NCBI GenBank assembly: GCA_019415925.1
Contig: DXYG01000003.1
Span: 1-64,000 of the forward strand
DNA: 64,000 bases
Source of the DNA: Clostridiales bacterium
GTDB taxonomy: Bacteria > Bacillota > Clostridia > Oscillospirales > Acutalibacteraceae
Direction of reading: 5' to 3'
Shown here: positions 7,625-16,331 of the stretch, piece by piece
Position numbering within the stretch: position 1 is the first letter of the stretch
Layout of the letters: each line of letters begins with the position of its first letter
Program-made: the position numbers and the translations under genes
The notes under the pieces: model-generated
The model's input: the letters and a program-made list of their open reading frames with translations, nothing else
What the model was told of the DNA's origin: nothing
Databases searched by the model: none

Positions 7625-8683
7625 GTATGGTAATTTAGATCTTATGAAACCAAAGCCGAAAAATGCGTCAGAATTCCAAACTACAACCTTGACAGCGATA
7701 ATAAAAGAGCATACGCAAAGCGTGCCGAGGTGTGGCAGGAAAAGGCGTAGAAAACAGTAGAAAGGCTCGATGAAACTGTTGCAAAATCGGCTGAAAGTGG
7801 TATAATAAGAACAACAAAAGTTGTAAATGCAGCCCCAGTTAATGATACTTGGAAACCTCGTCCTGATTTTGATAGTTTAATAGATGATATTATTGAATTC
7901 CAAGGATTTAATGGTAAGCCAACTATCATTTATGAACAGTCAGAATTTGATAAAGCAGTTCAAAAAGACCACTTTATTGCGGAACGAACCATAAGGGCGA
8001 CTGATGAAGAAACTTTGTTAAAATATAATAATCAATTAAAAGCAGTAAACGGTGAGGATTATTTTTATGTAAACTGTGGAGTTGGCGGTGCACAGTACGG
8101 TCAGGGAATGTATTGTGTGGCTGATTACACGAAAGGCAAAGAACCATTTGAACACTTTTTACACGAAATAAAAGAATACGGTGATGGCGATAAAATAGAA
8201 AACGGATGTTATTCTACAACGTGGATGACATTAGACCCGACGTCTAAAATTTTGGAGTTGCCAAATGGAGCAAAAGCAGGCGAATATATACCTGAACTAT
8301 ATAAGCGAGAATATATGCTTAATCACGCAGGAGATAATATACAAGATGTATTGGATTATATCGACGCTTGTAAAGCTGTGGATAATCTAACTTTTTCTGA
8401 GCCTGAAGATGTTATTGATAGATTGTATGCAGAGAGAAATTCAGCTTTAAGTAAAGTGAAAGATTTATGCAAAGAAGCTATGAATAACACTATGTATTTA
8501 CCAAAAGACAGTAAATTTCCGATTCCTAAAAATCCTGGAGTTTTAGCTGCTGAAATGGGTTACGACGCTATAAACGCCGTAGGACACGGTGCTACAAACT
8601 CATATACTGTAGTATTAAACAGAACTAAACTTATAATTTATGGTGGTGACGATTATGTCTACAACGCAACGAAAGTATTATGA
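7625..8683 (+). pseudogene. Phage head (MuF-like) protein remnant with ADP-ribosyltransferase-like C-terminus
   Basis: An open frame of 311 codons follows a TAG at 7748-7750. Upstream, the same frame continues coherently (YNLDSDNKRAYAKRAEVWQEKA) after a probable frameshift near 7675, giving at least two lesions. The C-terminal part (from about 7980) contains RTIRATDEETL, then YVNCGVGGAQYGQGMYCVADY and near the end VVLNRTKLIIY. This pattern resembles ADP-ribosyltransferase-fold domains attached to phage minor head proteins. The next genes (small phage protein, scaffold N-terminus) are those that follow minor head genes in Siphoviridae-type prophages. A shorter C-terminal protein could start at TTG 8015, but no ribosome-binding site supports it. 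Confidence 0.6.
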
Positions 8684-8834
8684 TAAAATCATTGACGGAT
8701 ATTTATGCACGTTTAATTCTGATAACCATTTGTGTGTCAGTGTTTTGCTGGCAACAGGTATGGATATTGAAAATTGGAAAAAGTTCAATAAAAAAATGAT
8801 TGGAACTATTGACCCTGATTATGATAAAAATTAA
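8655..8834 (+). CDS. Small phage-associated protein of unknown function
   Basis: A 59-residue acidic-basic protein (MSTTQRKYYDKIIDGYLC... IDPDYDKN). It overlaps the end of the ART-like frame by 29 bases and starts at ATG 8655 after GGTGGTGACG. An upstream in-frame ATG at 8640 is possible. No domain is recognised. Its tight overlap with a toxin-like domain would suit an immunity or accessory protein, but that is guesswork. It ends at a terminator. Confidence 0.5.
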   Translation: MSTTQRKYYDKIIDGYLCTFNSDNHLCVSVLLATGMDIENWKKFNKKMIGTIDPDYDKN

Positions 8835-8864
8835 CCGCTCCCACGTTGTGAGGGCGGTATTTTT
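8835..8864 (+). terminator. Intrinsic terminator
   Basis: CCGCTCCCAC (8835-8844) pairs with GTGAGGGCGG (8848-8857), with one G-T pair and one mismatch, followed by TATTTTTA. Confidence 0.75.
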
Positions 8865-8889
8865 ATACCCATTTTAAGGAGGTGACATA

Positions 8890-9084
8890 ATGAAAATCAA
8901 AGTAATTAAAGAGTTTATCGACCGTGAAAACGATATGGCACATCGTAAAATCGGCGAAACCTTTGAAGCAGACGAGCCGAGAGCAGAACAGCTTGAACAG
9001 CTCGGCTTTGTTAAAAAGGCAGAAAAGAAACCGAGGAAAAAGGCTGATGATTCAGCCACAGAAACAACAGAAGAAACAAAGTAA
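8890..9084 (+). CDS. Small phage head-region protein
   Basis: A 64-residue protein (MKIKVIKEFIDRENDMAHRKIGETFEAD..., Lys/Glu-rich tail). It belongs to a type often found between minor head and scaffold/capsid genes of Firmicutes prophages: a short beta-rich N-terminus with a K-x-F-x-D pattern and a charged low-complexity tail. AAGGAGG precedes the ATG by 8 bases. It appears intact but sits between dead phage genes, so it is probably a leftover. Confidence 0.6.
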   Translation: MKIKVIKEFIDRENDMAHRKIGETFEADEPRAEQLEQLGFVKKAEKKPRKKADDSATETTEETK

Positions 9085-9189
9085 GCACTTTTGTAGTTAC
9101 ACGCAAGGGTGCTTTTATTATGCTCCAGAACTTTGAACGAGGGTAAAAGCTAAGGAATAAGCCGACGGGCATTAAACGGAGGTAAAAAA

Positions 9190-9432
9190 ATGAAAGATAC
9201 ATTTCTCAAACCGAACATTCAGCTTTTTGCTGAGGGTGACGCCAACCCCGACAATGGCGGAACTAACGCAAATCAGGACGGCGGCAACGGTTCTGAACCG
9301 AAAACATACACACAGGAAGAGCTTGACAGGATTGTAAACGAACAGGCAGAGCTACAAAATCTGCATTAACGTCTTTTTTTAAGCAGAAAGGCTTGACAGA
9401 GGACGAGGCTAACAACGCTATGTCTTTGAAAT
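9190..9432 (+). pseudogene. Phage capsid scaffold protein, frameshifted and truncated
   Basis: ATG at 9190 follows a GGAGG box and opens MKDTFLKPNIQLFAEGDANP, the usual start of phage scaffold or capsid-assembly proteins (xxxNIQLFAE). The frame runs through TYTQEELDRIVNEQ and stops at TAA 9367-9369. In the next frame it continues as RATKSALTSFFKQKGLTEDEANNAM, normal for the family, so one base has been lost or gained near 9348. Homology ends at about 9430, where the transposase segment begins. Confidence 0.75.
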
Positions 9433-10258
9433 CTCACACGACACAATATCTCAAATCACCGACTGCGTACTTGACGAGCTGAATGACTGGCAGAACAGAC
9501 AGCTAAAAAAGATGTACACATTCCTGTTTGTTGACTGTATGTATGTCACCATCAGAAAAGATTATGAGAGCAAGACTTACGCTGTATATACTATTTTAGG
9601 TTATGATACCAACGGAGAAAAGGATATACTTGGCTTGTGGCTTAACGAAAGCGAAAGTAAGCACACCTTGATGCAGATATTTGATGAGTTGAAAACTCGT
9701 GGTGTAGAGGATGTTCTGTTCATCAGTATGGACGGTGTTTCAGGTCTTGAGGAAGGCGCTAAAGCTATTTTTAAGGATGTAGTAGTCCAGAGATGCATAG
9801 TGCATTTAATCCGAAATTCCATAAAATATGTTCCAAGTAAGGACTACAAAAAGTTCACACAATCACTTAAAAAGGTATATGGTGCACCAAGTCTTAATGC
9901 TTGTAAAAAATCATTCGAACAGTTTTGTCAGGAATGGTCACAATATCCGGGAGCTGTCGATGTATGGAAACGCAATTGTAATCATGTTGAACAGCTTTTT
10001 GATTACGGCAGTGCTGTACGTAAGGTTATGTACACCACAAACGCTGTTGAAAGCATTAATTACAGCTTCCGAAAGGTTACCAAAAAGGGAGCATTCCCCA
10101 GCGAAAATGCCCTGCTTAAATTACTCTATCTGAGAATAACCGAGCTCTACAAAAAATGGAACGGCAGTAGGGTACAAAACTGGGCTATGGTCAGAAATCA
10201 GCTAATAACAGATGACAAAATTAAAGCCCGTATTGAGAAATACGGGCACTTAATCTGA
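9421..10258 (+). pseudogene. 5'-truncated IS256-family (mutator-type) transposase
   Basis: Coding similarity starts abruptly at about 9421 (FEISHDTISQITDCVLDELNDWQ) and continues in one frame to TGA at 10258. About 278 residues of a protein normally near 400 remain, so the N-terminal DNA-binding part is gone. The DDE residues appear to survive: D in LFVDCMYVTIR, D in FISMDGVSGLEEG, and E in TTNAVESINYSFRK. The family His-Cys pair is seen in VVQRCIVHLIRNS. The open frame from ATG 9512 encodes 248 residues. Loss of the N-terminus and left end makes the element non-autonomous. Confidence 0.88.
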
Positions 10259-10337
10259 CCGCCGTTTTTGCTCGCCTTCTCCGTTCCGCTACGCTCCACT
10301 CCAAAGGCGGACAAAAACATCTGCTATCTAACTTTAA

Positions 10338-10369
10338 AAAACTTACACACTTTTCTTGACAAAGCCTCC
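10338..10369 (-). mobile_element. Right terminal inverted repeat of the IS256-family remnant
   Basis: Read on the minus strand, GGGAGGCTTTGTCAAGAAAA then GTGTGTAAGT is the typical outer end of IS256-like elements. No matching left end is present near 9420. Bases 10259-10337 are non-coding IS sequence with a GC-rich hairpin. Confidence 0.7.
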
Positions 10370-10407
10370 CAGTGCCGTTTTTGTCATATATCCGTCTTAT
10401 CAGGCTG

Positions 10408-11007
10408 TTAATAATTTTTACTGATAATGTTTATAAATATTACTCTGACGGCATAAGCAAGCTCTTCAACAAAAAAATCCTCCTCTTCAAATCGTAGATT
10501 TAATTCAGCATTTCTTACTGCGTTTTTTCCTCGGTAAACATCAGACGCTTTATATTCTTCGGCAGTCGGTGCATTATCCTGGCGGATTTTTAAATAATTC
10601 TTACAGCGTTTTCCTTCCTCACTGAATGCAAATGTGTAGTAATGCAGATTCTCGTTTGCTTCAAAGAAAAAGTCCTGCAAGCCGTCAGCTCCTGAAAATT
10701 TTCTTGTAAATGAATGAATTCCCTGTACTGTTTTGTAAATTTCCCTGTATTCATATTCCGAAAGGAATATGTTGCTGTTGATGGCTCGGTAAATATTGTT
10801 AAATTCGACTCTGTAGTATTCCCAGCCGGTTTCCTCACCGACGTCGGTGCCGGGAATATTGTTGAAATTATCGCTTTCTCTAAGCGAATATATTATCCTG
10901 AGCAGCGGATTCAGTATATCATTGATAATCATTTCATTACATCTGGTCTGCATAATTTTGTTGAATTGATTTGACGTGTCTGATGTTGTAATAGTTCTTC
11001 TTTCCAT
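10408..11007 (-). CDS. Uncharacterised 199-residue protein, divergent from a WYL regulator
   Basis: No family was recognised. The product is soluble, rich in charged and aromatic residues, and probably mostly helical. It has the internal stretches NEMIINDILNPLLRIIY and YREIYKTVQGIHSFTRKFSGA and an acidic block FEEEDFFVEELAYAVR near the end. The ATG at 11007 is chosen because AAGGAG lies 7 bases before it; an in-frame ATG at 11046 lacks a ribosome-binding site. It stops only 39 bases from the IS256 remnant, but the frame is intact. It is transcribed away from the WYL-domain gene with about 180 bases between them, so the regulator may control it. Confidence 0.65.
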   Translation of the reverse strand: MERRTITTSDTSNQFNKIMQTRCNEMIINDILNPLLRIIYSLRESDNFNNIPGTDVGEETGWEYYRVEFNNIYRAINSNIFLSEYEYREIYKTVQGIHSFTRKFSGADGLQDFFFEANENLHYYTFAFSEEGKRCKNYLKIRQDNAPTAEEYKASDVYRGKNAVRNAELNLRFEEEDFFVEELAYAVRVIFINIISKNY

Positions 11008-11186
11008 AGCAATTCTCCTTTTTATATCCATTTGTTCAGCTGACATTGATTATTATATCAATGCATTAGGCGGAAATTTCCGCTTAAACTTTAATTATGA
11101 AAAATTTTTTATTTAAAATTTTGTAAAAAGCAGGAAAAAACCGAGTAATTTTATGGTACAATAAATTCAGAAACGGAGGAAAAAAT

Positions 11187-12386
11187 GTGAAAGAAGAAAA
11201 GGAAAGATATTCAAAGCTTGAAAGAGCGTTTAAGATACTGGAATATTTAAAAGTAAATTCCGACAGCGAGCATACCGTTACACAGGCGGCTCTGCGAAGG
11301 GAGCCTGAAATTGAGCCGTATCTGGGTGACAAAGAAACCTACAACGACACGATTGTAAAAATGGCTATGGCTTTGAACTCTGATGAATACGGCGTAAAGC
11401 CTGAGGACGACTGGAAGCTTGTTTTTAAAGATTTTATCAAAAAGTACGGCGATAGCACTCTTGATGAAAGCGACTCTGAAGATGTTGACGCTAATCAGAC
11501 AATGAGAATCCGAGGACTGTATTATAATCACACTTTCTCGTATGACGAAATTAACAGTATGATAGAAAGTATTTTGTTTTCAAAAACAGTAGATACCGAG
11601 TCGGCGAACAGGATAATAGAAAAGATTGAAAAAAACCTGACAACTAAATTCTATAAGAAAGGTGCAAAGAATATTTGCAGGGTAAAAGAGCCTGTGCTTG
11701 CCGACAGAGAAACTCTGCGTAAAAATCTGCTGACGATTCAGCGTGCAATTGATGACAGTGTGCAAATCAGCTTTACTTTTAACGGCTATGACAAAGATAA
11801 AAAACTTGTGCCTAATCATAATAAGAAAGATACCGTCAGTCCTTATTATATTGTTGCAAGCGGTGGAAGGTACTATCTGCTTGCGTGTAAAGAGCTTGTG
11901 TTCAGTGAAAAAACTATCAGAAATATGTCAATCTGGCGTATTGATTTGATGACTGAAATAGAAATTCCCGAACGTGATGAAAAGCATAATATCAACGGAA
12001 TTCCGTCAGTCAGCAAGTGGAGGGTTGATAATCTTCCTCAGTCGTGGAGCGAGGATTTTCAGCTATCTCACCTGAATATGTCATTTGATAATCCCGTAAA
12101 GATTAAATTAAGAGTTAAAAGTCCGAAAGAAAATAATAATCCGACAAAGCCTATGCGTGCTGATTACACCTTTATGTACGATTGGTTCGGCGATACATTC
12201 AAATACATAAGAACAGAAGAAACCGAGCCCTATTACGATATAGTTGAAGTAAAGTGCAGTCCGTACGCTATGGTAAACTGGTCGTTGCAGTACAGCGACA
12301 GGGTAGAGGTTATCGAGCCAGAGTCGGTCAGAAATATGGTTATTGAAAAGGTTATGAATCTTAACAAAAAATATTTGAATAAGTAA
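11187..12386 (+). CDS. WYL-domain transcriptional regulator
   Basis: A 399-residue protein with an N-terminal winged-helix-like segment (RAFKILEYLKVNSDSEHTVTQAALRR, about 13-38). A central linker carries the WYL-associated helical region. The WYL domain (about 180-280) has YYIVASGGRYYLLACKE and the R-x-W-R-I-D core, followed by a WCX-like C-terminal extension (from about 320). WYL proteins bind nucleotide or nucleic-acid ligands and regulate stress, DNA-repair and defence genes. Translation starts at GTG 11187 behind CGGAGGA; an overlapping ATG at 11185 is out of frame and meets TGA at once. Its likely target is its own promoter and the divergent unknown gene. Confidence 0.85.
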   Translation: MKEEKERYSKLERAFKILEYLKVNSDSEHTVTQAALRREPEIEPYLGDKETYNDTIVKMAMALNSDEYGVKPEDDWKLVFKDFIKKYGDSTLDESDSEDVDANQTMRIRGLYYNHTFSYDEINSMIESILFSKTVDTESANRIIEKIEKNLTTKFYKKGAKNICRVKEPVLADRETLRKNLLTIQRAIDDSVQISFTFNGYDKDKKLVPNHNKKDTVSPYYIVASGGRYYLLACKELVFSEKTIRNMSIWRIDLMTEIEIPERDEKHNINGIPSVSKWRVDNLPQSWSEDFQLSHLNMSFDNPVKIKLRVKSPKENNNPTKPMRADYTFMYDWFGDTFKYIRTEETEPYYDIVEVKCSPYAMVNWSLQYSDRVEVIEPESVRNMVIEKVMNLNKKYLNK

Positions 12387-12485
12387 ATTTTTAGTAATTT
12401 TACTTTTGAAAATACGAGCGTGTGTACGACAGAGTTATTTTTATTGCTTGAGTAATCATCAACTCAGCTCTGAATCTTAAAGAAT

Positions 12486-12522
12486 CAGTAAAAGCGACCA
12501 CCGAAAATGGTCGCTTTTACTG
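12486..12522. terminator. Strong intrinsic terminator
   Basis: CAGTAAAAGCGACCA (12486-12500) pairs perfectly over 15 bp with TGGTCGCTTTTACTG (12508-12522) around a 7-base loop. The stem carries its own A/T runs, so it could act in both directions. It ends the WYL transcription unit. Confidence 0.8.
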
Positions 12523-12572
12523 TTAATTCAGATTTCCTCTTATATCATTAAATAAATAATTTCAAAAATTAT

Positions 12573-12672
12573 GCACCCAAATCAAGCAATTGATTGTTTA
12601 TATTAATAGAAGTGCTTCGGAACACAAAAAAGTGTGAGAGTATTGAAGGATAAACTTTAGCTGAAACGAAAA
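12573..12672 (+). repeat. Degenerate second copy of the ECF sigma-gene leader
   Basis: About 100 bases closely resemble 15717-15820, the leader and first codons of the ECF sigma gene. Shared blocks are GCACCCAAATCAA, ATTAATAGAAG-GCTTC and GAGTATTGAAGGA-AAACT. In this copy the sigma reading frame (TTG AAG GAT AAA CTT TAG) stops after five codons. The CotH/dockerin gene follows 60 bases on, so it may use the same promoter as the sigma gene. Confidence 0.8.
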
Positions 12673-12732
12673 TATGTAAATATTTAAATATATAAATATG
12701 TGCTAACATATATTTTTAGAGGAGAGGTTAAA

Positions 12733-15540
12733 ATGAAAAGAATCTTAGCGTCCATTCTTGTTGGTTTGCTTATGCTGAGTACGGCTGCTGTATCTGTCGG
12801 AGCGGCAGAAGACTATGCCGTTAATGTATCAGACGGAACAACAATATCGTTCAACACCACACCGGCTCTTTATGCTCACGGCGTTCTTAATTCCGCTGAC
12901 ACCGAGGCATGGCAGTCATGGCAGAGTGAGCATCTTACAAATTTAAAAGAGACCAATTCATCAGTAAAATACTTCTTTTTGCCGGTATCAGCCGATAACA
13001 GCAAGGCTGATATTTACAATGCCTATTCTGAGCCTGTAACTGTAAACGGCACAGAAATTGCGGCTGGCGAAACAGCTCAGATTAACTATGAAGTCGGCAA
13101 AAGCTACAGTGTTACTGCTGACAACAAAACCTACACCCTGAAGTTTATGAAATCAAATGCAGAGGCAGGAATATATATCAATAATTCAGATGCAGACGGC
13201 AACGGCACAAATCTTGCAACCTATCTTAACAAGGATAAGTCGAGAAGTGCTGCGGCAACAGGAGCAATCGTAGAGCCTGACGGAAGCGTTGACAATACTT
13301 CAATCAAAAAGATTAAAGGCAGAGGCAACACAACCTGGACAATGCCTAAAAAGTCGTACAATATTACATACAGTGATAATGTAAGCATTGCAGGAATGAG
13401 TAAGGGTAAAAAATATTCAATCCTTGCAAATTATCAGGATGATTCTCTTTCAAGGAACAGATTTCTCTATGACCTTTCAGACGCTGTAGGTATGCCATAT
13501 GCTTCCGATTCACGTTATGTTGATTTTTATGTCAATGGATTTTACTGGGGTTCCTATCAAATGTGCGAGAAAATCGAGGTTGGCAAAAACAGCCTGATTA
13601 ACGATATTGATGATGAGGCATATCTTAATCAAGACGGCACGGTGAATACCGATTTTCCATTTGTATGTGAAATTGACCCTAATGCAACAGCAGGTGAGGA
13701 TTACTATGTAACCTGCAACTCAATAAAAGTTACAATTAAATCACCCGAACTTAATGAAGGTGATGCAGGCTATAATGAAGTTAAGGCATATGTAAGGAAA
13801 AAATTCAATAAGTTTTATACTTCTTTATATGATTATAAGGATATATCAAAGATTGCAGACATTGATTCTATTGCAAAGCTGTATCTTATAAATGAAATAG
13901 GTAAAAACTGGGATTCCGGCGTTTCAAGCTTATTCTTTACCTGGAAACAGGATGAAAACGGTACGTATAAATTCTTCGGCTCACCTGTATGGGATTATGA
14001 CAATTCACTCGGCAATGCAAAAGGTGTCAGCGAGGAACTTATGTATATGGGTGTTGACGATTACGAAGAATATACCGGCTGGTGGTGTAAATACAAGTTT
14101 AGTTATGATGGTTCATACAATTTAATATCCTGTATTTCAAAGAATGATTATGTGCTTAATGCAATACCGCAGATATGGTTTGATGATTTTGTTCCTGCAC
14201 TCAACGATTTCTTTGGCAAAACGGATAACGACATTATGAAGTCATACAAACAGTATTACAGCCTTATCGCAGATAGTGCAGAAATGAACTATCAGAGCGG
14301 CTGGAAGTTAAAAACAAGTAACAGCTGGATTGCTGACCATACAAAGCTGACAACAGCAGAATATGATTCAGATACTCACAAGATGATGACAACAGCTAAA
14401 AAGACATATAGTAATAACTTTAACGGAATGTATGACTATGCAGTTGAATGGATGCAGGGCAGAACTGCATGGCTGAGTGAGCAGTTCTATCCTGACAATG
14501 TTCAGGCAGAATATATTTTGGGTGACGCAGACCTCAACGGTGAAATAAGTATTACTGATGTAACCTTGATTCAGAAATATATTGCGGACATCACACAGTT
14601 TGAAAGCTCCCAGCTCAAGACTGCTGACATTACAGAAGATAAGAACATCAGTATTGACGATGCAACAGATATTCAGAAATACCTTGCAGGCTTATCTTCT
14701 AAGCTTGGGGAGTATTTTAAAAACCGACTTCCATCAAATATTTCAGCTGAAATTGCCAATAAAATCAAAGATGACGAACGCTTTGGAATTGACGACGGTT
14801 ATTACTATGTCAGAATTTCACTTCTGAGTGACAACAATGACGCATTGGCTGACAGTATAATTGAGAAATATCTGTCTGAAGATAATTATTATACCTATGA
14901 CGCTGAAAAAGGATATATTGATACATCATTGCCAAAGGAAACATTGCTGAATATTGCAAACGGTTACGGTGACAGCGTTTACATATCATATCCTGTATAT
15001 GAGCCAAAATGGGGAATTGTAAGCGAGCAGCTGCTTGCTGATATGGAAAATGCCGCCGATACAGATAAATTTTTTGTTTTTATCTCTCTCAGTGATGATA
15101 TTGATGTCAACAATTTTCTCTATACATATCTTGATAACACGGACAAGTATCTTTATGATAGTGAAGACAATAAACTGAAAGTGTATGCAACCAAGGCACA
15201 GCTTGTTGCACTTAACGAAAACCCGAACGGCTATTGTATTTACTATTCCACACCGTATAGTGAATATGGAATTGTTGACAGCTTTCTTGCTGAAAAAGTA
15301 AATAATGCAAACCCATATGAGAAGTTCAATGTAATAATCAGTCTATATGATATTGATGAAGAAAGCGTTTCTTATAATCCCCAGTATTACAGAATTATAA
15401 ATAATTATTTTAGCAGCACAACGTATCATGAATATGATGATTTTTACGGCTATATCATTATTGAAGCTACAAAAGAACAGTTGCTAGCATTAAATGAGAG
15501 TGACGAGCGTATTCGTATTTCAGAATTTTTCGACGAATAA
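12733..15540 (+). CDS. Secreted CotH-family protein with internal dockerin and three C-terminal repeats
   Basis: Extracellular protein of 935 residues. A signal peptide (1-24, MKRILASILVGLLMLSTAAV) is followed by a short Ig-like part. The CotH domain (about 145-585) has GRGNTTW (197-202), KYSILANYQDDSLSRNRF, FYVNGFYWGSYQMCEK and VWDYDNSLGN (419-428). A type I dockerin (596-655) has two calcium loops, GDADLNGEISITDV and ADITEDKNISIDDA. The tail (672-935) holds three diverged repeats of about 85 residues, each ending in a pattern like AT-x-x-QL-x-AL. CotH proteins are atypical protein kinases or surface-carbohydrate-associated proteins; the dockerin implies binding to a cohesin scaffold. ATG 12733 follows GGAGAGG, and the in-frame start at 12700 has no ribosome-binding site. 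Confidence 0.9.
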   Translation: MKRILASILVGLLMLSTAAVSVGAAEDYAVNVSDGTTISFNTTPALYAHGVLNSADTEAWQSWQSEHLTNLKETNSSVKYFFLPVSADNSKADIYNAYSEPVTVNGTEIAAGETAQINYEVGKSYSVTADNKTYTLKFMKSNAEAGIYINNSDADGNGTNLATYLNKDKSRSAAATGAIVEPDGSVDNTSIKKIKGRGNTTWTMPKKSYNITYSDNVSIAGMSKGKKYSILANYQDDSLSRNRFLYDLSDAVGMPYASDSRYVDFYVNGFYWGSYQMCEKIEVGKNSLINDIDDEAYLNQDGTVNTDFPFVCEIDPNATAGEDYYVTCNSIKVTIKSPELNEGDAGYNEVKAYVRKKFNKFYTSLYDYKDISKIADIDSIAKLYLINEIGKNWDSGVSSLFFTWKQDENGTYKFFGSPVWDYDNSLGNAKGVSEELMYMGVDDYEEYTGWWCKYKFSYDGSYNLISCISKNDYVLNAIPQIWFDDFVPALNDFFGKTDNDIMKSYKQYYSLIADSAEMNYQSGWKLKTSNSWIADHTKLTTAEYDSDTHKMMTTAKKTYSNNFNGMYDYAVEWMQGRTAWLSEQFYPDNVQAEYILGDADLNGEISITDVTLIQKYIADITQFESSQLKTADITEDKNISIDDATDIQKYLAGLSSKLGEYFKNRLPSNISAEIANKIKDDERFGIDDGYYYVRISLLSDNNDALADSIIEKYLSEDNYYTYDAEKGYIDTSLPKETLLNIANGYGDSVYISYPVYEPKWGIVSEQLLADMENAADTDKFFVFISLSDDIDVNNFLYTYLDNTDKYLYDSEDNKLKVYATKAQLVALNENPNGYCIYYSTPYSEYGIVDSFLAEKVNNANPYEKFNVIISLYDIDEESVSYNPQYYRIINNYFSSTTYHEYDDFYGYIIIEATKEQLLALNESDERIRISEFFDE

Positions 15541-15594
15541 ACCCACAGATATTTAGCAAACTATCCCCTTGCCTTCTCCTCGGTAAGAATATTG

Positions 15595-15636
15595 AAAAAA
15601 GTGTGTAAGCTAAAAAACAGCTTGCACACTTTTTGC
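15595..15636 (+). terminator. Intrinsic terminator of the CotH/dockerin gene
   Basis: AAAAAGTGTGTAAGCT and AGCTTGCACACTTTTT pair over 16 bp with one G-T wobble and a 7-base loop. It lies 60 bases after the stop codon. Confidence 0.85.
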
Positions 15637-15716
15637 ATTTGCGGATAAATGTGCTACAATAAAAGAAAGGCTAGAAAAGAAATTAAAACTAAAACCTATT
15701 AAAAATCTAAAAATTT

Positions 15717-15788
15717 GCACCCAAATCAAACAATCAGTTGTTATTATTAATAGAAGCGCTTCAAAATACAAAAGAGAGGGTGGGAGTA
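15717..15788 (+). promoter_or_regulatory. Leader/promoter region of the ECF sigma operon
   Basis: The block GCACCCAAATCAAACAATC to AGAAGCGCTTC is kept in the copy at 12573 while nearby non-coding DNA is not. This suggests that it contains the promoter and perhaps the ECF sigma recognition element. A GAGGG-TGGGAG purine run before the start provides the ribosome-binding site. No exact -35/-10 assignment is made. Confidence 0.5.
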
Positions 15789-16331
15789 TTGAAGGACAAA
15801 CTATTGCTGAAACTGAAAAAACACGATGAAAAAGCATTACAAGCTGTAATAGAGCAATATTCACGTCTTGCGGCAACGGTTGTAAACAATATCTCAAAAG
15901 GAAGTCTTACAAAGGAAGATATTGAGGAAACTGTTGCGGATGTATTTGTTACACTCTGGAATAATGCGGATAAAGTGCAGGAGGGCAAGCTGAAAGGATA
16001 TATCTGCTGTATCGCCCGAACACGCACACTTAATAAGATAGCAGTCAACAGGAATAAAGCTGTTCTCAATATTGACGACTACGACACCGAGGATGATTTT
16101 TCTATTGCGGATGAAACCGAGAAAAAGGACATACATAGGGAGCTTCGTGAGATTATCAAGGAAATAGAGTTACCCGACAGGGAAATCCTGATACGGTACT
16201 ACTATTATTATCAGACAGTTTCACAGATTTCCGAGGCGATGGAAATAAACATCGAAACGGTGAAATCCAAGCTCAGGCGAACCCGCAATAAAATCAAAAC
16301 AAAACTTATTGAAAGGAGTTACACACTATGA
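15789..16331 (+). CDS. ECF-type RNA polymerase sigma factor
   Basis: A 180-residue sigma-70 family protein of extracytoplasmic-function type. Region 2 (about residues 15-85) carries the sequence following ALQAVIEQYSRLAATVVNNI through DIEETVADVFVTLWNNADKV and GYICCIARTRTLNKIAVNRN. Region 4 (about 115-175) carries ELPDREILIRYYYYYQTVSQISEAM and the recognition helix NIETVKSKLRRTRNKIK. The start is uncertain: TTG 15789 has GAGGG about 8 bases upstream, and GTG 15780 is an alternative. The stop overlaps the next start as ATGA, so it is coupled to the membrane protein downstream, which should act as its anti-sigma factor. The stimulus is unknown. Confidence 0.88.
   Translation: MKDKLLLKLKKHDEKALQAVIEQYSRLAATVVNNISKGSLTKEDIEETVADVFVTLWNNADKVQEGKLKGYICCIARTRTLNKIAVNRNKAVLNIDDYDTEDDFSIADETEKKDIHRELREIIKEIELPDREILIRYYYYYQTVSQISEAMEINIETVKSKLRRTRNKIKTKLIERSYTL

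Noticed and set aside
8015..8683. Free-standing 222-residue ADP-ribosyltransferase gene starting at TTG 8015
   Set aside because: There is no ribosome-binding site there and coding similarity continues far upstream, so it is the tail of a larger broken gene.
15595..15636. GTGTGTAAG-containing hairpin as an IS256 end, because the IS end at 10338 also has GTGTGTAAGT
   Set aside because: It is a symmetric hairpin with its own T-run right after a stop codon; the rest of the IS end sequence is missing.
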